Positions 26,810 to 36,060 of a stretch of 64,000 bases of DNA are shown one piece after another (within the stretch, counting starts at the first letter, position 1; the number at the start of each line of letters is the position of its first letter). The notes under the pieces were generated by a model that saw only the letters and a list, made by a program, of their open reading frames with translations, was not told where the DNA came from and searched no databases. This DNA comes from Nocardia blacklockiae (GTDB lineage Bacteria > Actinomycetota > Actinomycetes > Mycobacteriales > Mycobacteriaceae). The stretch spans positions 1 through 64,000 of the forward strand of contig NZ_JADLRJ010000001.1 in NCBI RefSeq assembly GCF_015477355.1, given 5' to 3'. The translations under genes and the position numbers were made by a program.

Positions 26810-29548
26810 CTATTTTCGGCCACGTTTCGTGCCGCGGAGTTCCAGAATGGTTCGGGTGAGCTCGGCGCGTGAACTCACCCGCATCTTGACGAATACTTTG
26901 CGCAGATGATATTCGACCGTGCGCGGGCTCAAAAATAGCTGGGCCGCGATTTCGCGGTTGGTGAGTCCGGCGGCGACGGCATCGGCGATCCGGGACTCCT
27001 GCGCGGTGAGGGGCGTCGAGTCGTCGAGCGGGAAGCCCCTCGGGGTTTCGCCCGCGCCCCGCAGTTCCTGCCGGGCCCGGTCCGCCCACACGACCGCTTG
27101 CAGCGACTCGAAGGTCTCCGCCGCGGAGCGCAGCGGAGCGCGGGCCTCCGTCGGGCGGCGTTCGCGGCGCAGGTATCGGCCGAACAGAAGCTGAGTTCGC
27201 GCCTGCTCCAACGGCTGATCGACCTGCGCGTGCAAGGCCAGCGCCCGCCGGAACTCGTCGGTCGCGGTGTCCGGCGCGGCGAGCAGTGCCCGGCACCGGG
27301 CGGCCAGGGCGCTCAGCTCCGGCAGATCGACGGCGTCGGCCCACCGGTTGAACGCCGCGACGGGTTCGGCGATCAGGTCACGCCGATCCGCCTGCACCGC
27401 CGCCTCGACCAGGTCGGGGACGTTGGCCATCGCGAGGGGCAGATAGGACCCGTCCGGTCGCGAGCGCAGGTGTGCCAGCGCCTGTTCGGGGCGTCCGGCG
27501 GCGAGATCGACCAGCCCGAGCGCCCGATGTGCCGCGGCCACAGCGCCTTTCATGCCGCGCGAGGTGCCCTCCTCGATCACCTCCAGCGCGCGTCGCCGGG
27601 CCGGTTCGGCCCGGCCGCGCAGCGCGTCGAGCACCGCGAGCGAGCCGCGCAGCGCCAGGCCCGCGTTGACCTGTCCGGTCTCCGTCGCGAACTGGCGGCC
27701 TTCCTCGGCGAAGGCCTCCGCCGAGCGGAACCGGCCGGCCGCGACATCGTCGTCGGCCACCCGCCACAGGGCCCACGGCAGAAACACCGCCGCGCCGCGC
27801 CGCCGGGCCTGCTGCATGGCGAGCCGGCTCAACCGCCGCGCGCGATCCTTGTGCCCGAGACTCAGCATGAAGCCACTGGCCCACCACAGGTGGGCCGGAT
27901 CGCTCAGCTGCTCCACCGCGTCGAGGTCACCGGGCGCCAATCCGGCCGCCGACCCGGCACGGACCCGGCAGCCGCCGCGCAGGAGCCGGGCGAGCACGTT
28001 CTCGATCCCGTCGCCGACCGGCGCGAGCCGTTCCGCCGCCGCGGCGAACTGGGCCCACACATCGGCATCGGCGCAGTAGGCGGCCTCGTCGAAGAGCACC
28101 AGCAGCGGCAGGGCCAGCGAAATGTTCGCCTCGGCCGCCGGAACGAGAACCGGCCGCAGCAACGGCAGCGCGGCGGCCGGATCGCCGACGTGCAGTTCCA
28201 GCGACGCCGACAACCAGGTGACGTCCCACCGCCGCGGCTCCGCACGCGCGCCGCCCGCCGACATCGTTGCGGCGCGGTCGAAGTCGCCGCTGGTCCACCA
28301 CGCGGCAGCCGATTCGAAGCGCCGGCGCGACCGTAGCGGGCCGGGCGCGCTCAGTTCCGCGCTCCGCGCGAGCAGCGCCGCGGCGGTCGCCGAACTGACC
28401 CGGGCGGCACGGTAGGCCGAGCGCTCCAGTTCCCGGGCGACCGCCTCGTCCTCGCCGTCGGTGGCCCAGCCCAGATGCCACGCGCGCCGTTCGGACACAT
28501 CGCCGTCGCCGCGCAACGCCGCGGCCAGCGCGCCGTGCGCCCGGCGCCGTGCGGCGGAATCCGCGCCGCTGTAGACCGCCGAGCGAATCAGCGGGTGACG
28601 GAACGCCACCACCGAGTTCTCGTCGACGACGAGCAGATCGTCGAACGCGCCGAAGTCGATGTCGTGCCAGTCCACCGCCGGATCCAGCACGGCGAGGGCA
28701 CGGCGCAGCACCTCGCCCCGGGCATGGCCGTCGGCCGCGACCAGCAGCATGAGCCGCTGGATGTGCTCGTCGTGCTGGCGCACCCGGAACAGGAACGCGT
28801 GCCGCAGTTCCTCCGCGAGCGGCAGCAACTCCGTCGCGACATTCGCGCGCAGGACGGCGGCCGGAAGTTCCCGCAGCGCCAGCGGATTGCCGACCGCCGC
28901 GTTCAGAACGGTTTCCTGCTGGTACGGCGACAGCTCCGCACCCGGCCCCGCGCGCAGCACTTCCCGCGCCGACGCCCGGTCCAGGCCGGTCACCGGTACT
29001 TCGAGGGTGCCGCTGTCCGCGAGCGCGCCGGGCCCGTCGCGCGTGGCCATCAGCAGGGCGACCGGTTCGGTCGCCAGCCGACGCGCCACGAACCCGAGCA
29101 CGTGCCGCGAGGGTCGGTCGGCCCAGTGCGCGTCATCGACCAGGAACGCCAGCGGCCGCTCCTCGGCCAGCTCGGAGATCAGCGACAGCGTCGCCAGACC
29201 GACCAGGAAACGGTCCGGCGTCGCGCCGGGCGCCAGCCCGAAGATGGTGCGCAGGGCACCGGCCTGCGGTGCGGGCAGCCGATCGAGCATGGCGAGCGCC
29301 GGTGTGAGCAGCCGATGCAACATCGCGTAACCGAGATCGGACTCCGGTTCGACACACGACACGCGCAGCACGCGCAGGCCCGAAACCCGGTGCACCGCAT
29401 CGTTCAGCAACGCGCTCTTCCCGATGCCCGGATCCCCGTGCACCAGCGCGGCGCCGCCGTGGCCGCCGACGGCTCGCCGCAGCAGGTCTCGCAACAGGGC
29501 GCGTTCGTTCTCCCGTCCGTGCAACACCGGCCCGGGGTTGCCGGTCAC
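26810..29548 (-). CDS. LAL-family LuxR regulator (tandem copy 2)
   Basis: 912 residues with Walker A GDPGIGKSA, Walker B LAFLVDDAHWAD and C-terminal HTH LTAQESRIADAVAAGLTNREIAAQLFLSPRTVEYHLRKVF. It aligns with the downstream LAL along its whole length (for example GRENE near the N-terminus, LPAPQAGALRTIFGLAPGATPDRFLVGLATLSLISELA in the ATPase), so the pair arose by tandem duplication. Start is set at GTG 29548; GTG 29527, in phase, would give the same N-terminus as the paralogue and is an equally good choice. Divergent from a TetR gene. Regulatory target unknown; both biosynthetic blocks are candidates. Confidence 0.9.
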   Translation of the reverse strand: MTGNPGPVLHGRENERALLRDLLRRAVGGHGGAALVHGDPGIGKSALLNDAVHRVSGLRVLRVSCVEPESDLGYAMLHRLLTPALAMLDRLPAPQAGALRTIFGLAPGATPDRFLVGLATLSLISELAEERPLAFLVDDAHWADRPSRHVLGFVARRLATEPVALLMATRDGPGALADSGTLEVPVTGLDRASAREVLRAGPGAELSPYQQETVLNAAVGNPLALRELPAAVLRANVATELLPLAEELRHAFLFRVRQHDEHIQRLMLLVAADGHARGEVLRRALAVLDPAVDWHDIDFGAFDDLLVVDENSVVAFRHPLIRSAVYSGADSAARRRAHGALAAALRGDGDVSERRAWHLGWATDGEDEAVARELERSAYRAARVSSATAAALLARSAELSAPGPLRSRRRFESAAAWWTSGDFDRAATMSAGGARAEPRRWDVTWLSASLELHVGDPAAALPLLRPVLVPAAEANISLALPLLVLFDEAAYCADADVWAQFAAAAERLAPVGDGIENVLARLLRGGCRVRAGSAAGLAPGDLDAVEQLSDPAHLWWASGFMLSLGHKDRARRLSRLAMQQARRRGAAVFLPWALWRVADDDVAAGRFRSAEAFAEEGRQFATETGQVNAGLALRGSLAVLDALRGRAEPARRRALEVIEEGTSRGMKGAVAAAHRALGLVDLAAGRPEQALAHLRSRPDGSYLPLAMANVPDLVEAAVQADRRDLIAEPVAAFNRWADAVDLPELSALAARCRALLAAPDTATDEFRRALALHAQVDQPLEQARTQLLFGRYLRRERRPTEARAPLRSAAETFESLQAVVWADRARQELRGAGETPRGFPLDDSTPLTAQESRIADAVAAGLTNREIAAQLFLSPRTVEYHLRKVFVKMRVSSRAELTRTILELRGTKRGRK

Positions 29549-29650
29549 CGTGCCGCATGCCGAATCACGCGAGGCTCTTCTCCTTACCTTGACGGCTCAA
29601 TGTTAGGTGGTCGCGAGTGGTGTTGGCCAGTGGAAGTAGGATTCGTGGTC

Positions 29651-30259
29651 GTGACCGTCTCGAGGACCCGGCGCCCGCCGGAGGAATCGCGCCGGCTGAT
29701 TCTCGACGCCGCGTCCGCGTTGCTCGCCGAAGGCGGCGTCGCCGCCGTGCAGGTGCGCGCGGTGGCCGCCCGGGTCGGCATGACCGACGCCGGGGTGACG
29801 CATCATTTCGGCAATCGCGAGCAATTGCTCGCCGAACTCCTCCGGTACGGCGGGCACCGGTTGCGCGCCGAACTCGACGAGGTGCTCACCGCGTGGCGGG
29901 AGCGGGACGCGGATCTGCTCGAACTCGTCGAGTCGCTGGAAGGCTTGTACCGCAGTGGTTTAGGAGATCTCGCGGTGGCGCTGCACGCGGCCGGGTGGCG
30001 GGATACCAATACGGGCATGCTCGATTCCGTCGTCGACGCGCTGCACCGGCTCCGGCCCTCCGGAAGTTCCCGGCACGACACCCAGCTCGCCGTCGCGGCC
30101 CTGCACCAGGCGATGGCGACGGAGGTCCTGTACGGCAAGGACTTCCGGCGCAGCGCCGGTCTGGTCGGCCCCGACGCCGACGATTCGCACGCCCAGGTGC
30201 GCTGGTGGGCCCGCCAACTTCAGGTGGTACTCGGAATCGAGCCGAGCCGAGATCGGTAG
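29651..30259 (+). CDS. TetR-family transcriptional regulator
   Basis: 202 residues from GTG 29651 (GTG 29645 also possible; TAGGA precedes both). The HTH domain is RRLILDAASALLAEGGVAAVQVRAVAARVGMTDAGVTHHFGNREQLLAELL, a standard TetR recognition unit. The ligand domain (about 75-200) is alpha-helical and not assignable. It is divergent from the tandem LALs and followed, same strand, by a small DUF1579-like protein 113 bases downstream. A TTGACG sequence at 29589-29594 could be a -35 element for it, but I cannot see a matching -10. Confidence 0.85.
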   Translation: MTVSRTRRPPEESRRLILDAASALLAEGGVAAVQVRAVAARVGMTDAGVTHHFGNREQLLAELLRYGGHRLRAELDEVLTAWRERDADLLELVESLEGLYRSGLGDLAVALHAAGWRDTNTGMLDSVVDALHRLRPSGSSRHDTQLAVAALHQAMATEVLYGKDFRRSAGLVGPDADDSHAQVRWWARQLQVVLGIEPSRDR

Positions 30260-30372
30260 GGCCTCGGCGCTCGTCTCCGGGCCGCCGTGTCGATCTCCGG
30301 AGTTCTCGTTCGACCTACGGAATGAGAGGGGCCGCTACAGGGCCCGGACGAACTATTCGAGCGAGGAAGAAC

Positions 30373-30789
30373 ATGGGTATCAGCGATCTCGAGGTACTGG
30401 TCGGCTCCTGGAAACTCACCGGGCGCACGAAGAAATCCGAACACGACGATGTCGCCGGGGAACTCACCGCGACGCGAATCCTGAACGGGCAGATGCTGTC
30501 TCTGAGCGGGAGCATGCGGATCGGCGGCACGGAAATCCACAGCCTGGAATTGATCTGGCCCGACGACACCGGGTCGGGCTTCGCCGCGCACGTGTATTCC
30601 GGCGCGGGCGCCCCGCTGGACTATCGGTGGCGCCGCGACGGAGACACCCTGGTCCACGCCGGTCTCGGTATGACCTACACCGGCACCATCAGCCCCGACG
30701 GCGCCACCATCGCCGGCACCTGGCGGCCCGACCCCGATCGGCCGGACATGGCCGACGCCGAGTACGACGCCACCATGCGCCGGGTCTGA
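30373..30789 (+). CDS. small beta-barrel protein, DUF1579-like
   Basis: 138 residues, ATG with GAGGAAG upstream. The sequence begins DLEVLVGSWKLTGRT and alternates beta strands (MRIGGTEIHSLELIW, AAHVYSG, YRWRRDGDTLVHAG, MTYTGTISPDGATIAGTWRPDPD), as in the DUF1579 and lipocalin-like families that bind small hydrophobic molecules. No signal peptide. It probably shares a transcript with the TetR gene upstream. Function unknown. Confidence 0.7.
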   Translation: MGISDLEVLVGSWKLTGRTKKSEHDDVAGELTATRILNGQMLSLSGSMRIGGTEIHSLELIWPDDTGSGFAAHVYSGAGAPLDYRWRRDGDTLVHAGLGMTYTGTISPDGATIAGTWRPDPDRPDMADAEYDATMRRV

Positions 30790-30845
30790 AACCGCACGGC
30801 CGCAAGGGGAAACGGCCGCGCGAGTGACCGCCGACGCCCGCGGGT

Positions 30846-31634
30846 TCACGGGTCGACCGGGGGTTGGAGGCTGATGCGGTCGGCGAGGTCGTCGACCGCG
30901 TCGGCGTCGGCGTAGGCCTCGGTGGTGAGTTCCAGGATCGCCGCCCAGCGTTCGATGCGGGGTGTCCAGCGCGCGATGTAGGCGCGGGCGTGCTCGAGTT
31001 CGGCCGGTGTGCCGCCGTAGCGTGCGCGCTCCTCGGCCTCGGTCGCCGCGCGCACGGTGGCCTGCGCGAGGAACAGTTGCTCGCGGCAGTGGTCGGCGTC
31101 GGGCACCTCCTCGCGCACGGTCGCGGCCTCGACCCGCAGCGTGTTGATCAGCCCGCGCAGCCGCGGGTCGGCCGGTGCGCCCGGCGGCGCGGCGGTGCCC
31201 GCGGCGATCGCCCGGTCGCGGCGCTCGCGGCGGCGCGCCTCGCGCTTCTCGATCAGCGCCTGCTCCCTGCGATAACTCTCGACGTCGTCGCCGGTGATCG
31301 CGGGGCAGCTCAAAGCCGCTGTCGCGGACAGCTTCTCGACGCCTTCGTGATCGCACACGAGCAACCTGATCCGGTCGAGCGGCGGGTCCGGGTCCGGACG
31401 TCCTTCCAGACGCGCCTCCAGCACCTCGTAGCGGTGTTCCGCGACGATCTCGTCCGCGATCTGGTCGAACACGGCGGTGCCGACCTCCACGTAGGTCTCG
31501 CAGGTGCGCCCGGTCACGGGGTCGGGGGTGCCCAACTCGCCGTGTCCGGAGTCGACCGGGCGCTCGCCGTCGCGGCCCGAGCCCACGATCTCCCAGCTGT
31601 AACGCCCGCCCGCCGCGGGCAGCAGTGGTTTCAC
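30846..31634 (-). CDS. hypothetical protein with coiled-coil segment
   Basis: 262 residues from GTG 31634, the first plausible start; the open frame reaches further upstream but there it overlaps the divergent FMN reductase. The N-terminus (KPLLPAAGGRYSWEIVGSGRDGERPVDSG) is followed by a TCETYVEVGTAVFDQIADEIVAEHRYEVLEARL helix, a strongly basic coiled-coil (YRREQALIEKREARRRERRDRAIA) and a C-terminal helical part rich in Arg and Glu. I recognise no family. It is convergent with the DUF1579-like gene. Confidence 0.55.
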   Translation of the reverse strand: MKPLLPAAGGRYSWEIVGSGRDGERPVDSGHGELGTPDPVTGRTCETYVEVGTAVFDQIADEIVAEHRYEVLEARLEGRPDPDPPLDRIRLLVCDHEGVEKLSATAALSCPAITGDDVESYRREQALIEKREARRRERRDRAIAAGTAAPPGAPADPRLRGLINTLRVEAATVREEVPDADHCREQLFLAQATVRAATEAEERARYGGTPAELEHARAYIARWTPRIERWAAILELTTEAYADADAVDDLADRISLQPPVDP

Positions 31635-31719
31635 AGGGCAAGCGTAGGCCCGCCTGACATTTCGGCGGGCTGTGTCGTCGGTAGGTCGAGACACTTTCCG
31701 CCGAAGCAGGAGTTGGACA

Positions 31720-32298
31720 ATGATCAGGATCGGCATCATCCTCGGCAGCACCCGGCCCAATCGCAGGGGTCCGCAAGTCGCGCAGTGGGTGCTGGAGAGC
31801 GCGACGCGGCGCGGCGACGCCGAGTACGAGCGGATCGATCTCCGCGAGCATTCGCTGCCGCATCTGGACGAGCCCGCACCGCCGATGGCCGGGCCGTCGA
31901 TCCACGAGCACACGCGCGCGTGGGCCGCGCGGATCGCCGCCTTCGACGGCTTCGTGATCGTCACCCCGGAGTACAACGGCGGCATGCCCGGAGTGCTGAA
32001 GAACGCCATCGACCACGTGTGCGGCGAATGGGCCGACAAGGCGGTGGGATTCGTCTCCTACGGCGTGAGCGGCGGCGCCCGCGCGGTGGCGCAGTTGCGG
32101 GTGGTGTGCGGCTCGCTGGGCATGGCCGATGTGAGCCGCCCGGTGGAGATCTCGCTGCTCACCGATTTCGAGAACCACACCACCTTCACGCCCCGCGAGC
32201 ACCATGCCGCCGCCCTGGGCCGAACCCTGGACCAACTGCTCGCCTGGAGCGCCGCGCTCGCCCCGCTGCGCGCCGACACCGTTCTCGCCGACCACTGA
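31720..32298 (+). CDS. NADPH-dependent FMN reductase
   Basis: 192 residues from ATG 31720 with AGGAG upstream. The flavodoxin-like fold is clear: IGIILGSTRPNRRGPQVAQWV (phosphate loop GSTRPxR), VIVTPEYNGGMPGVLKNAIDHV (the PEYN motif) and VGFVSYGVSGGARAVAQLR. These enzymes reduce flavins or quinones with NAD(P)H. The next gene, a SnoaL-like protein, starts 12 bases downstream, so the two form an operon. They lie between the TetR gene and the mevalonate operon and could support a redox step, but this is inference. Confidence 0.9.
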   Translation: MIRIGIILGSTRPNRRGPQVAQWVLESATRRGDAEYERIDLREHSLPHLDEPAPPMAGPSIHEHTRAWAARIAAFDGFVIVTPEYNGGMPGVLKNAIDHVCGEWADKAVGFVSYGVSGGARAVAQLRVVCGSLGMADVSRPVEISLLTDFENHTTFTPREHHAAALGRTLDQLLAWSAALAPLRADTVLADH

Positions 32299-32309
32299 GG
32301 AGCCCCATC

Positions 32310-32741
32310 ATGACCGTCTCCACCGATGCCGAACTCCGCCGCTCGATCGACAAGGTGATCGAGGGCCTGCGCGCCAAGGACCTCGAGGCCGTCCGGCAGG
32401 CCTACACCACCGATGTCGTGTCCTTCGACGTCGAGCCGCCGCTCCAGCATGTCGGGATCGCCGCGAAACTCGAGAACTGGGCGAAGGTGTTCATGTTCTT
32501 CGAAACCGTCGACTACGAGATCCGCGACCTCACCTTCACCCTCGGCGAGGAGGTCGCGTTCGGCCACGCCTTCGCCCGCCTCAGCGGCACCACCAAGGAC
32601 GGAGTGCCGGCGAAGGGCATGTGGGTGCGCGTCACCTACGGCATGCGCAAGATCGACGGCGTCTGGCTGATCGCGCACGACCAGGTCTCGGTACCGTTCG
32701 ACCTCGCGACCGGCAGAGGGGTGGTCGACCTGGAGCCCTGA
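32310..32741 (+). CDS. SnoaL-like (NTF2-fold) protein
   Basis: 143 residues, ATG with GAGGAG upstream. The NTF2-like cone is indicated by AELRRSIDKVIEGLRAKDLEAVRQAYTTDVVSFDVEPPLQHVG and by VRVTYGMRKIDGVWLIAHDQVSVPFD at the C-terminus, which is the YajO/ketosteroid-isomerase-like ending of the SnoaL group. Such proteins are enzymes, ligand binders or immune to function assignment without structure. Operonic with the FMN reductase; its stop is 28 bases before the convergent end of the mevalonate operon. Confidence 0.85.
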   Translation: MTVSTDAELRRSIDKVIEGLRAKDLEAVRQAYTTDVVSFDVEPPLQHVGIAAKLENWAKVFMFFETVDYEIRDLTFTLGEEVAFGHAFARLSGTTKDGVPAKGMWVRVTYGMRKIDGVWLIAHDQVSVPFDLATGRGVVDLEP

Positions 32742-32768
32742 CGGTGTGCCGGGGCTTCCGAAGCGGCG

Positions 32769-33875
32769 CTAGGGGTTTCGCTCGAGGACGAGTCGCGCGG
32801 GGTCGGAGCGCCGGGCGTACCCGGCCGGGTCGATGCCGCGCAACCGGCAGTGCTCGGCGAGCTCGCCGGTCAGCAGCACGTCGGTGTGCGCGAGCGCGGG
32901 GACGGAGTCGGCGCCCAGAATCACCATCACCTGCCGGATCTGGGTGAGCCAGTCGTCGATCTCCGCGATCAAAGCCTCGACGCCGCCGGCTTCGAGCACC
33001 GAGAGGAAGTGGCCGGCGACCCCCACCGCCCGGGCTCCGAGCGCCAGGCTGCGCACCACGTCCAGGGGTGTCCGGACGCCCCCGGACGCGAGCAGCGCGA
33101 CGTCGTGTCGCCGGGCCGGCTCCGCCGCGTCGATCAGGCAGGCCGCGGTGGATTGGCCCCAGCCGCTCAGGGCGCCGAACTCGGAGCCGGGTCGCCGGGC
33201 GTTCTCGATCGAGGCGAAATCGGTTCCGCCCCGGCCGGAGACGTCGACGATCCGCACACCCAGATCCGCCAGCCGGGCGACGGTGTCACCGCTGATGCCG
33301 AAGCCGACCTCCTTGACGATGACGGGGACGCCGACCGTCCGGGCAAGCTCGGCGATATTGCGCGGCCAGGCCGAGAAGTCCCGGTCGCCTTCGGGCATCA
33401 CGATCTCCTGCACGGCGTTGACGTGTATCTGCAAGGCGTCGGCTCGCAGCAGATCGATGGCTCGCGCCGCCAGCCGCGGCGTCGCATGGGCATTGACGTT
33501 GGCGATCAGGTAGCCGTCCGGATTGTGCCGCCGCAGCACGCGATACGTCTCGGCCACCGAGTCGTCGGCCAGGTACGCGCTCATCGAGCCGGACGCGATC
33601 GCCACGCCGGTCTCGCGGGCCGCGATCGCCAGGGCGCGGTTGATCTCGCCGGTGCGGGCGCTGCCGCCGGTCATCGCGTTGATGTACAGCGGCGCCCGCC
33701 ACCGCGCGCCGCCCACCTCGGTGGCCGGTGAAACCCTGTCCTCGGCGGTGCCGCGCAGCGCGTGGTGTACGAAGGTGATGTCGTCGAACGGACTGCGCCG
33801 GTGCTCGCCCGCGCAGGCGCGTTGCTGTGCGACGGCGAGCCGGACGTGGTCGTCTTTGCGGCTGGCGTAGGTCAC
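32769..33875 (-). CDS. fni: type 2 isopentenyl-diphosphate delta-isomerase
   Basis: 368 residues of the FMN-dependent IDI-2: N-terminal RKDDH motif, INAMTGGS, LQIHVNAVQEIVMPEGDR, VIVKEVGFGIS, VDVSGRGGTDF and ASGGVRTPLDVV, all in the standard order. The enzyme interconverts IPP and DMAPP, giving the allylic starter for the polyprenyl diphosphate synthase at the head of this operon. Its GTG start overlaps the PMK stop (GTGA, 33872-33875). It is the last gene of the minus-strand mevalonate operon. Confidence 0.95.
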   Translation of the reverse strand: MTYASRKDDHVRLAVAQQRACAGEHRRSPFDDITFVHHALRGTAEDRVSPATEVGGARWRAPLYINAMTGGSARTGEINRALAIAARETGVAIASGSMSAYLADDSVAETYRVLRRHNPDGYLIANVNAHATPRLAARAIDLLRADALQIHVNAVQEIVMPEGDRDFSAWPRNIAELARTVGVPVIVKEVGFGISGDTVARLADLGVRIVDVSGRGGTDFASIENARRPGSEFGALSGWGQSTAACLIDAAEPARRHDVALLASGGVRTPLDVVRSLALGARAVGVAGHFLSVLEAGGVEALIAEIDDWLTQIRQVMVILGADSVPALAHTDVLLTGELAEHCRLRGIDPAGYARRSDPARLVLERNP

Positions 33876-35026
33876 CTATTTCCCTTCGTCACTGCGGGAT
33901 TCGTCGGCGCGGGGTCCGGCCCGCATCGCTCCGGAACCTTCGGAACCGGTTGATGCACGCGGAGATCCAGCGGTTCGATGGCGGCGTCGCGCCAACGCCG
34001 CCGCAGCGTGGGCGCCACGGCCGGATCGGCCAGCGCGATCCCGCAGTCGCCGCCGCCCGCACCGGAACTCTTCGCCACGGCGCCGAGTTCCTCGGCGATG
34101 CGGCGCAACCGGGTCAGTTCGGGGCTCTCGATCGCCACTCCGGACAGGGCCGTCAAACCGCGCAGCAGCCGCCCGGCGGTGGCCAGCGCGCCGGTGATCG
34201 CGCGCGGGTCGGCACGGTCGCACCCCGCCGCCAACTCGTCGACGCAGTGCCCACTCGCGGCGACGAATTGCCGGTACTCCGAAGGATGTTCCGCCACAGC
34301 ACGTTTCATCGCCTGCACCAGAGCGCTCGAGCGAGCCGGCCGGCCGACCCAGCCCACCTGCAACGACAGCTCTCGCGGCGGCCGTATCGACCGGGCCTCC
34401 AGCAGCGGCCACGCTCGCGTCACCAGCGCCGCGAGCGAGTGACCGGGTCGCCGCAGCGCCGCGGCCAGCGCCGCCCGATCGGGTGTGCGGTAGTACACCC
34501 ATCCGCCGCGCGCCGACGCCGCGACGTCGCCACCGGAACAGTGCGGATCCACCGAGAAGGTCGCCAGCAGCGCCAGTTTCAACTCCGCCTCCGCATCCAG
34601 CGACAGCCGGTACGCCCGGGCCGCGGCCCGCACGACGGCGACCGTGACCGCCCCGGAGGAGCCGAGCCCGAATTTGCGCCCGGTCACCGAATCGTCGAGC
34701 TGCGAGTCGATATCCAGATCGAACCCCACCGGTTCGCGACCGGCTTCCGCGGCGTAGCGGTCCACCGCGGCCAGCGCCGCCAGCACGTGGGTCGGTCCCG
34801 CGGTGTCCGCGTGCGGCACGGGTTCGAAAAGCATTCCACGACGGACGAATTCGACAGCACGGTCGGGAAGGTGGCCGCTCGTGATGGTGCGACGCGCCGC
34901 TCCGGTCATCCGCAGCCGCGCCCGCACATAGCGGTCGACACAGATCAGGACGGCCGGGCTGCCCGGCTCCAGCACCGCGTATTCGCCTGCGACATAGAGC
35001 TTGCCGGGAACATCGACGACGATCAT
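33872..35026 (-). CDS. phosphomevalonate kinase
   Basis: 384 residues of the GHMP kinase family: N-terminal VDVPGKLYVAGEYAVLEPGSPAV, the ATP-binding GLGSSGAVTVA, and the C-terminal KSSGAGGGDCGIAL, the pattern of bacterial phosphomevalonate kinases. It phosphorylates mevalonate 5-phosphate to the diphosphate. ATG at 35026 overlaps the MVD stop (ATGA), and its stop overlaps the IDI start, so it sits tightly inside the mevalonate operon. Normal length for the actinobacterial enzyme. Confidence 0.95.
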   Translation of the reverse strand: MIVVDVPGKLYVAGEYAVLEPGSPAVLICVDRYVRARLRMTGAARRTITSGHLPDRAVEFVRRGMLFEPVPHADTAGPTHVLAALAAVDRYAAEAGREPVGFDLDIDSQLDDSVTGRKFGLGSSGAVTVAVVRAAARAYRLSLDAEAELKLALLATFSVDPHCSGGDVAASARGGWVYYRTPDRAALAAALRRPGHSLAALVTRAWPLLEARSIRPPRELSLQVGWVGRPARSSALVQAMKRAVAEHPSEYRQFVAASGHCVDELAAGCDRADPRAITGALATAGRLLRGLTALSGVAIESPELTRLRRIAEELGAVAKSSGAGGGDCGIALADPAVAPTLRRRWRDAAIEPLDLRVHQPVPKVPERCGPDPAPTNPAVTKGNR

Positions 35027-36060
35027 CGCAGCCCGTTCGGTCCGGCGCCCGCGCTCGCGGACCTGCGCTCGGCCAGTGCGGCACCGGGCCCGGAGGTGGT
35101 CACCACCACCCGCCCCGGCTCCCCGGCCACCTCGGCGATCGCCTCCGCGACCACCGCGCTGTCCCGCCGATCGCAGAGCACCTTCACATTCGGCCCGGCG
35201 TCCATGGTGGCCCAGGCCCCGATACCCGCGGCGCGCAACGCCAGCACTCGGTCCAGCACCCGCAGCGACGCGGGGGCCAGATAGCGGACGGCCGGGCGGG
35301 CGCCGAGCATGGTCGCGTGCATGCCGAGCGCGTTCGCCTCGGCGATCTCGCCGACGGTCGCCAGGTCGCCGGCACGCAGCGCGCACATCATCCGGCTCAG
35401 GTCGTGGGCCGAGGTCTCGACCCACGGCCGGTAGAACGGCGAGGTGGATACGGTGCGGCGCATGGCTTCCCGGCTGGATACCCGTTTCTCGCGATCGTCC
35501 ACCACCGCCACGACCAACGCCGGTGTCACCAGCGGCGCGTCGATCGGCTCGGCGAAACTGCTTCGATCACCCGCCGCACCCAGGCCGTCACCGCGCCACC
35601 ACACCGCGAAACCGCCGCAGATCGATCTGGCCGCGCTGCCGGACCCGCGGCGGGCCAAGCGGGACAGGGCCGCCCGGTCCAGGTCCAGCCCGTAGGCGGC
35701 CGACGCGGCGGTCGCCAGGGCGGCGAAGCCCGCCGCGGAGGAGGCCAGCCCGGCTCCGGTCGGGACGGTATTCACGGTGTCCACCACCGCGTTCCGGCGG
35801 TCACCGGACAGTTCGCGCACGAGATCGAGGAAGCGGGACACGCGGCCCGCGAAGGCATCGGGCGCCGGCTCACCGGCGACGGAAACCCGGTCGCTCCCGA
35901 GCTCCGACACCACCGTCACGGTGGTCGTGGTCGGAAACTCCCGCAGGGTCAGCGACAGGCTGGTGGTGGTCGGCAGATGCAGGGCCTCGTCGCGCTTGCC
36001 CCAGTACTTGATCAGCGCGATGTTCGGATTGGCCACCGCCGCAACAGGTTCGCCGGTCAT
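35023..36060 (-). CDS. mvaD: diphosphomevalonate decarboxylase
   Basis: 345 residues. The N-terminal ANPNIALIKYWGKRDEALHLPTTTSLSLTL is the family signature; the ATP-binding loop is GLASSAAGFAAL; the C-terminal part has MDAGPNVKVLC, with the catalytic-aspartate motif. It converts mevalonate diphosphate to isopentenyl diphosphate with loss of CO2 and ATP use. It overlaps the MVK stop by ATGA (36057-36060) and the PMK start likewise. Confidence 0.95.
   Translation of the reverse strand: MTGEPVAAVANPNIALIKYWGKRDEALHLPTTTSLSLTLREFPTTTTVTVVSELGSDRVSVAGEPAPDAFAGRVSRFLDLVRELSGDRRNAVVDTVNTVPTGAGLASSAAGFAALATAASAAYGLDLDRAALSRLARRGSGSAARSICGGFAVWWRGDGLGAAGDRSSFAEPIDAPLVTPALVVAVVDDREKRVSSREAMRRTVSTSPFYRPWVETSAHDLSRMMCALRAGDLATVGEIAEANALGMHATMLGARPAVRYLAPASLRVLDRVLALRAAGIGAWATMDAGPNVKVLCDRRDSAVVAEAIAEVAGEPGRVVVTTSGPGAALAERRSASAGAGPNGLR

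Noticed and set aside
30220-32295. Long open frame of 691 codons on the minus strand through 30-32 kb
   Set aside because: Arg/Gly/His-rich shadow of the TetR, DUF1579-like, FMN reductase and hypothetical genes in other frames; no domain.
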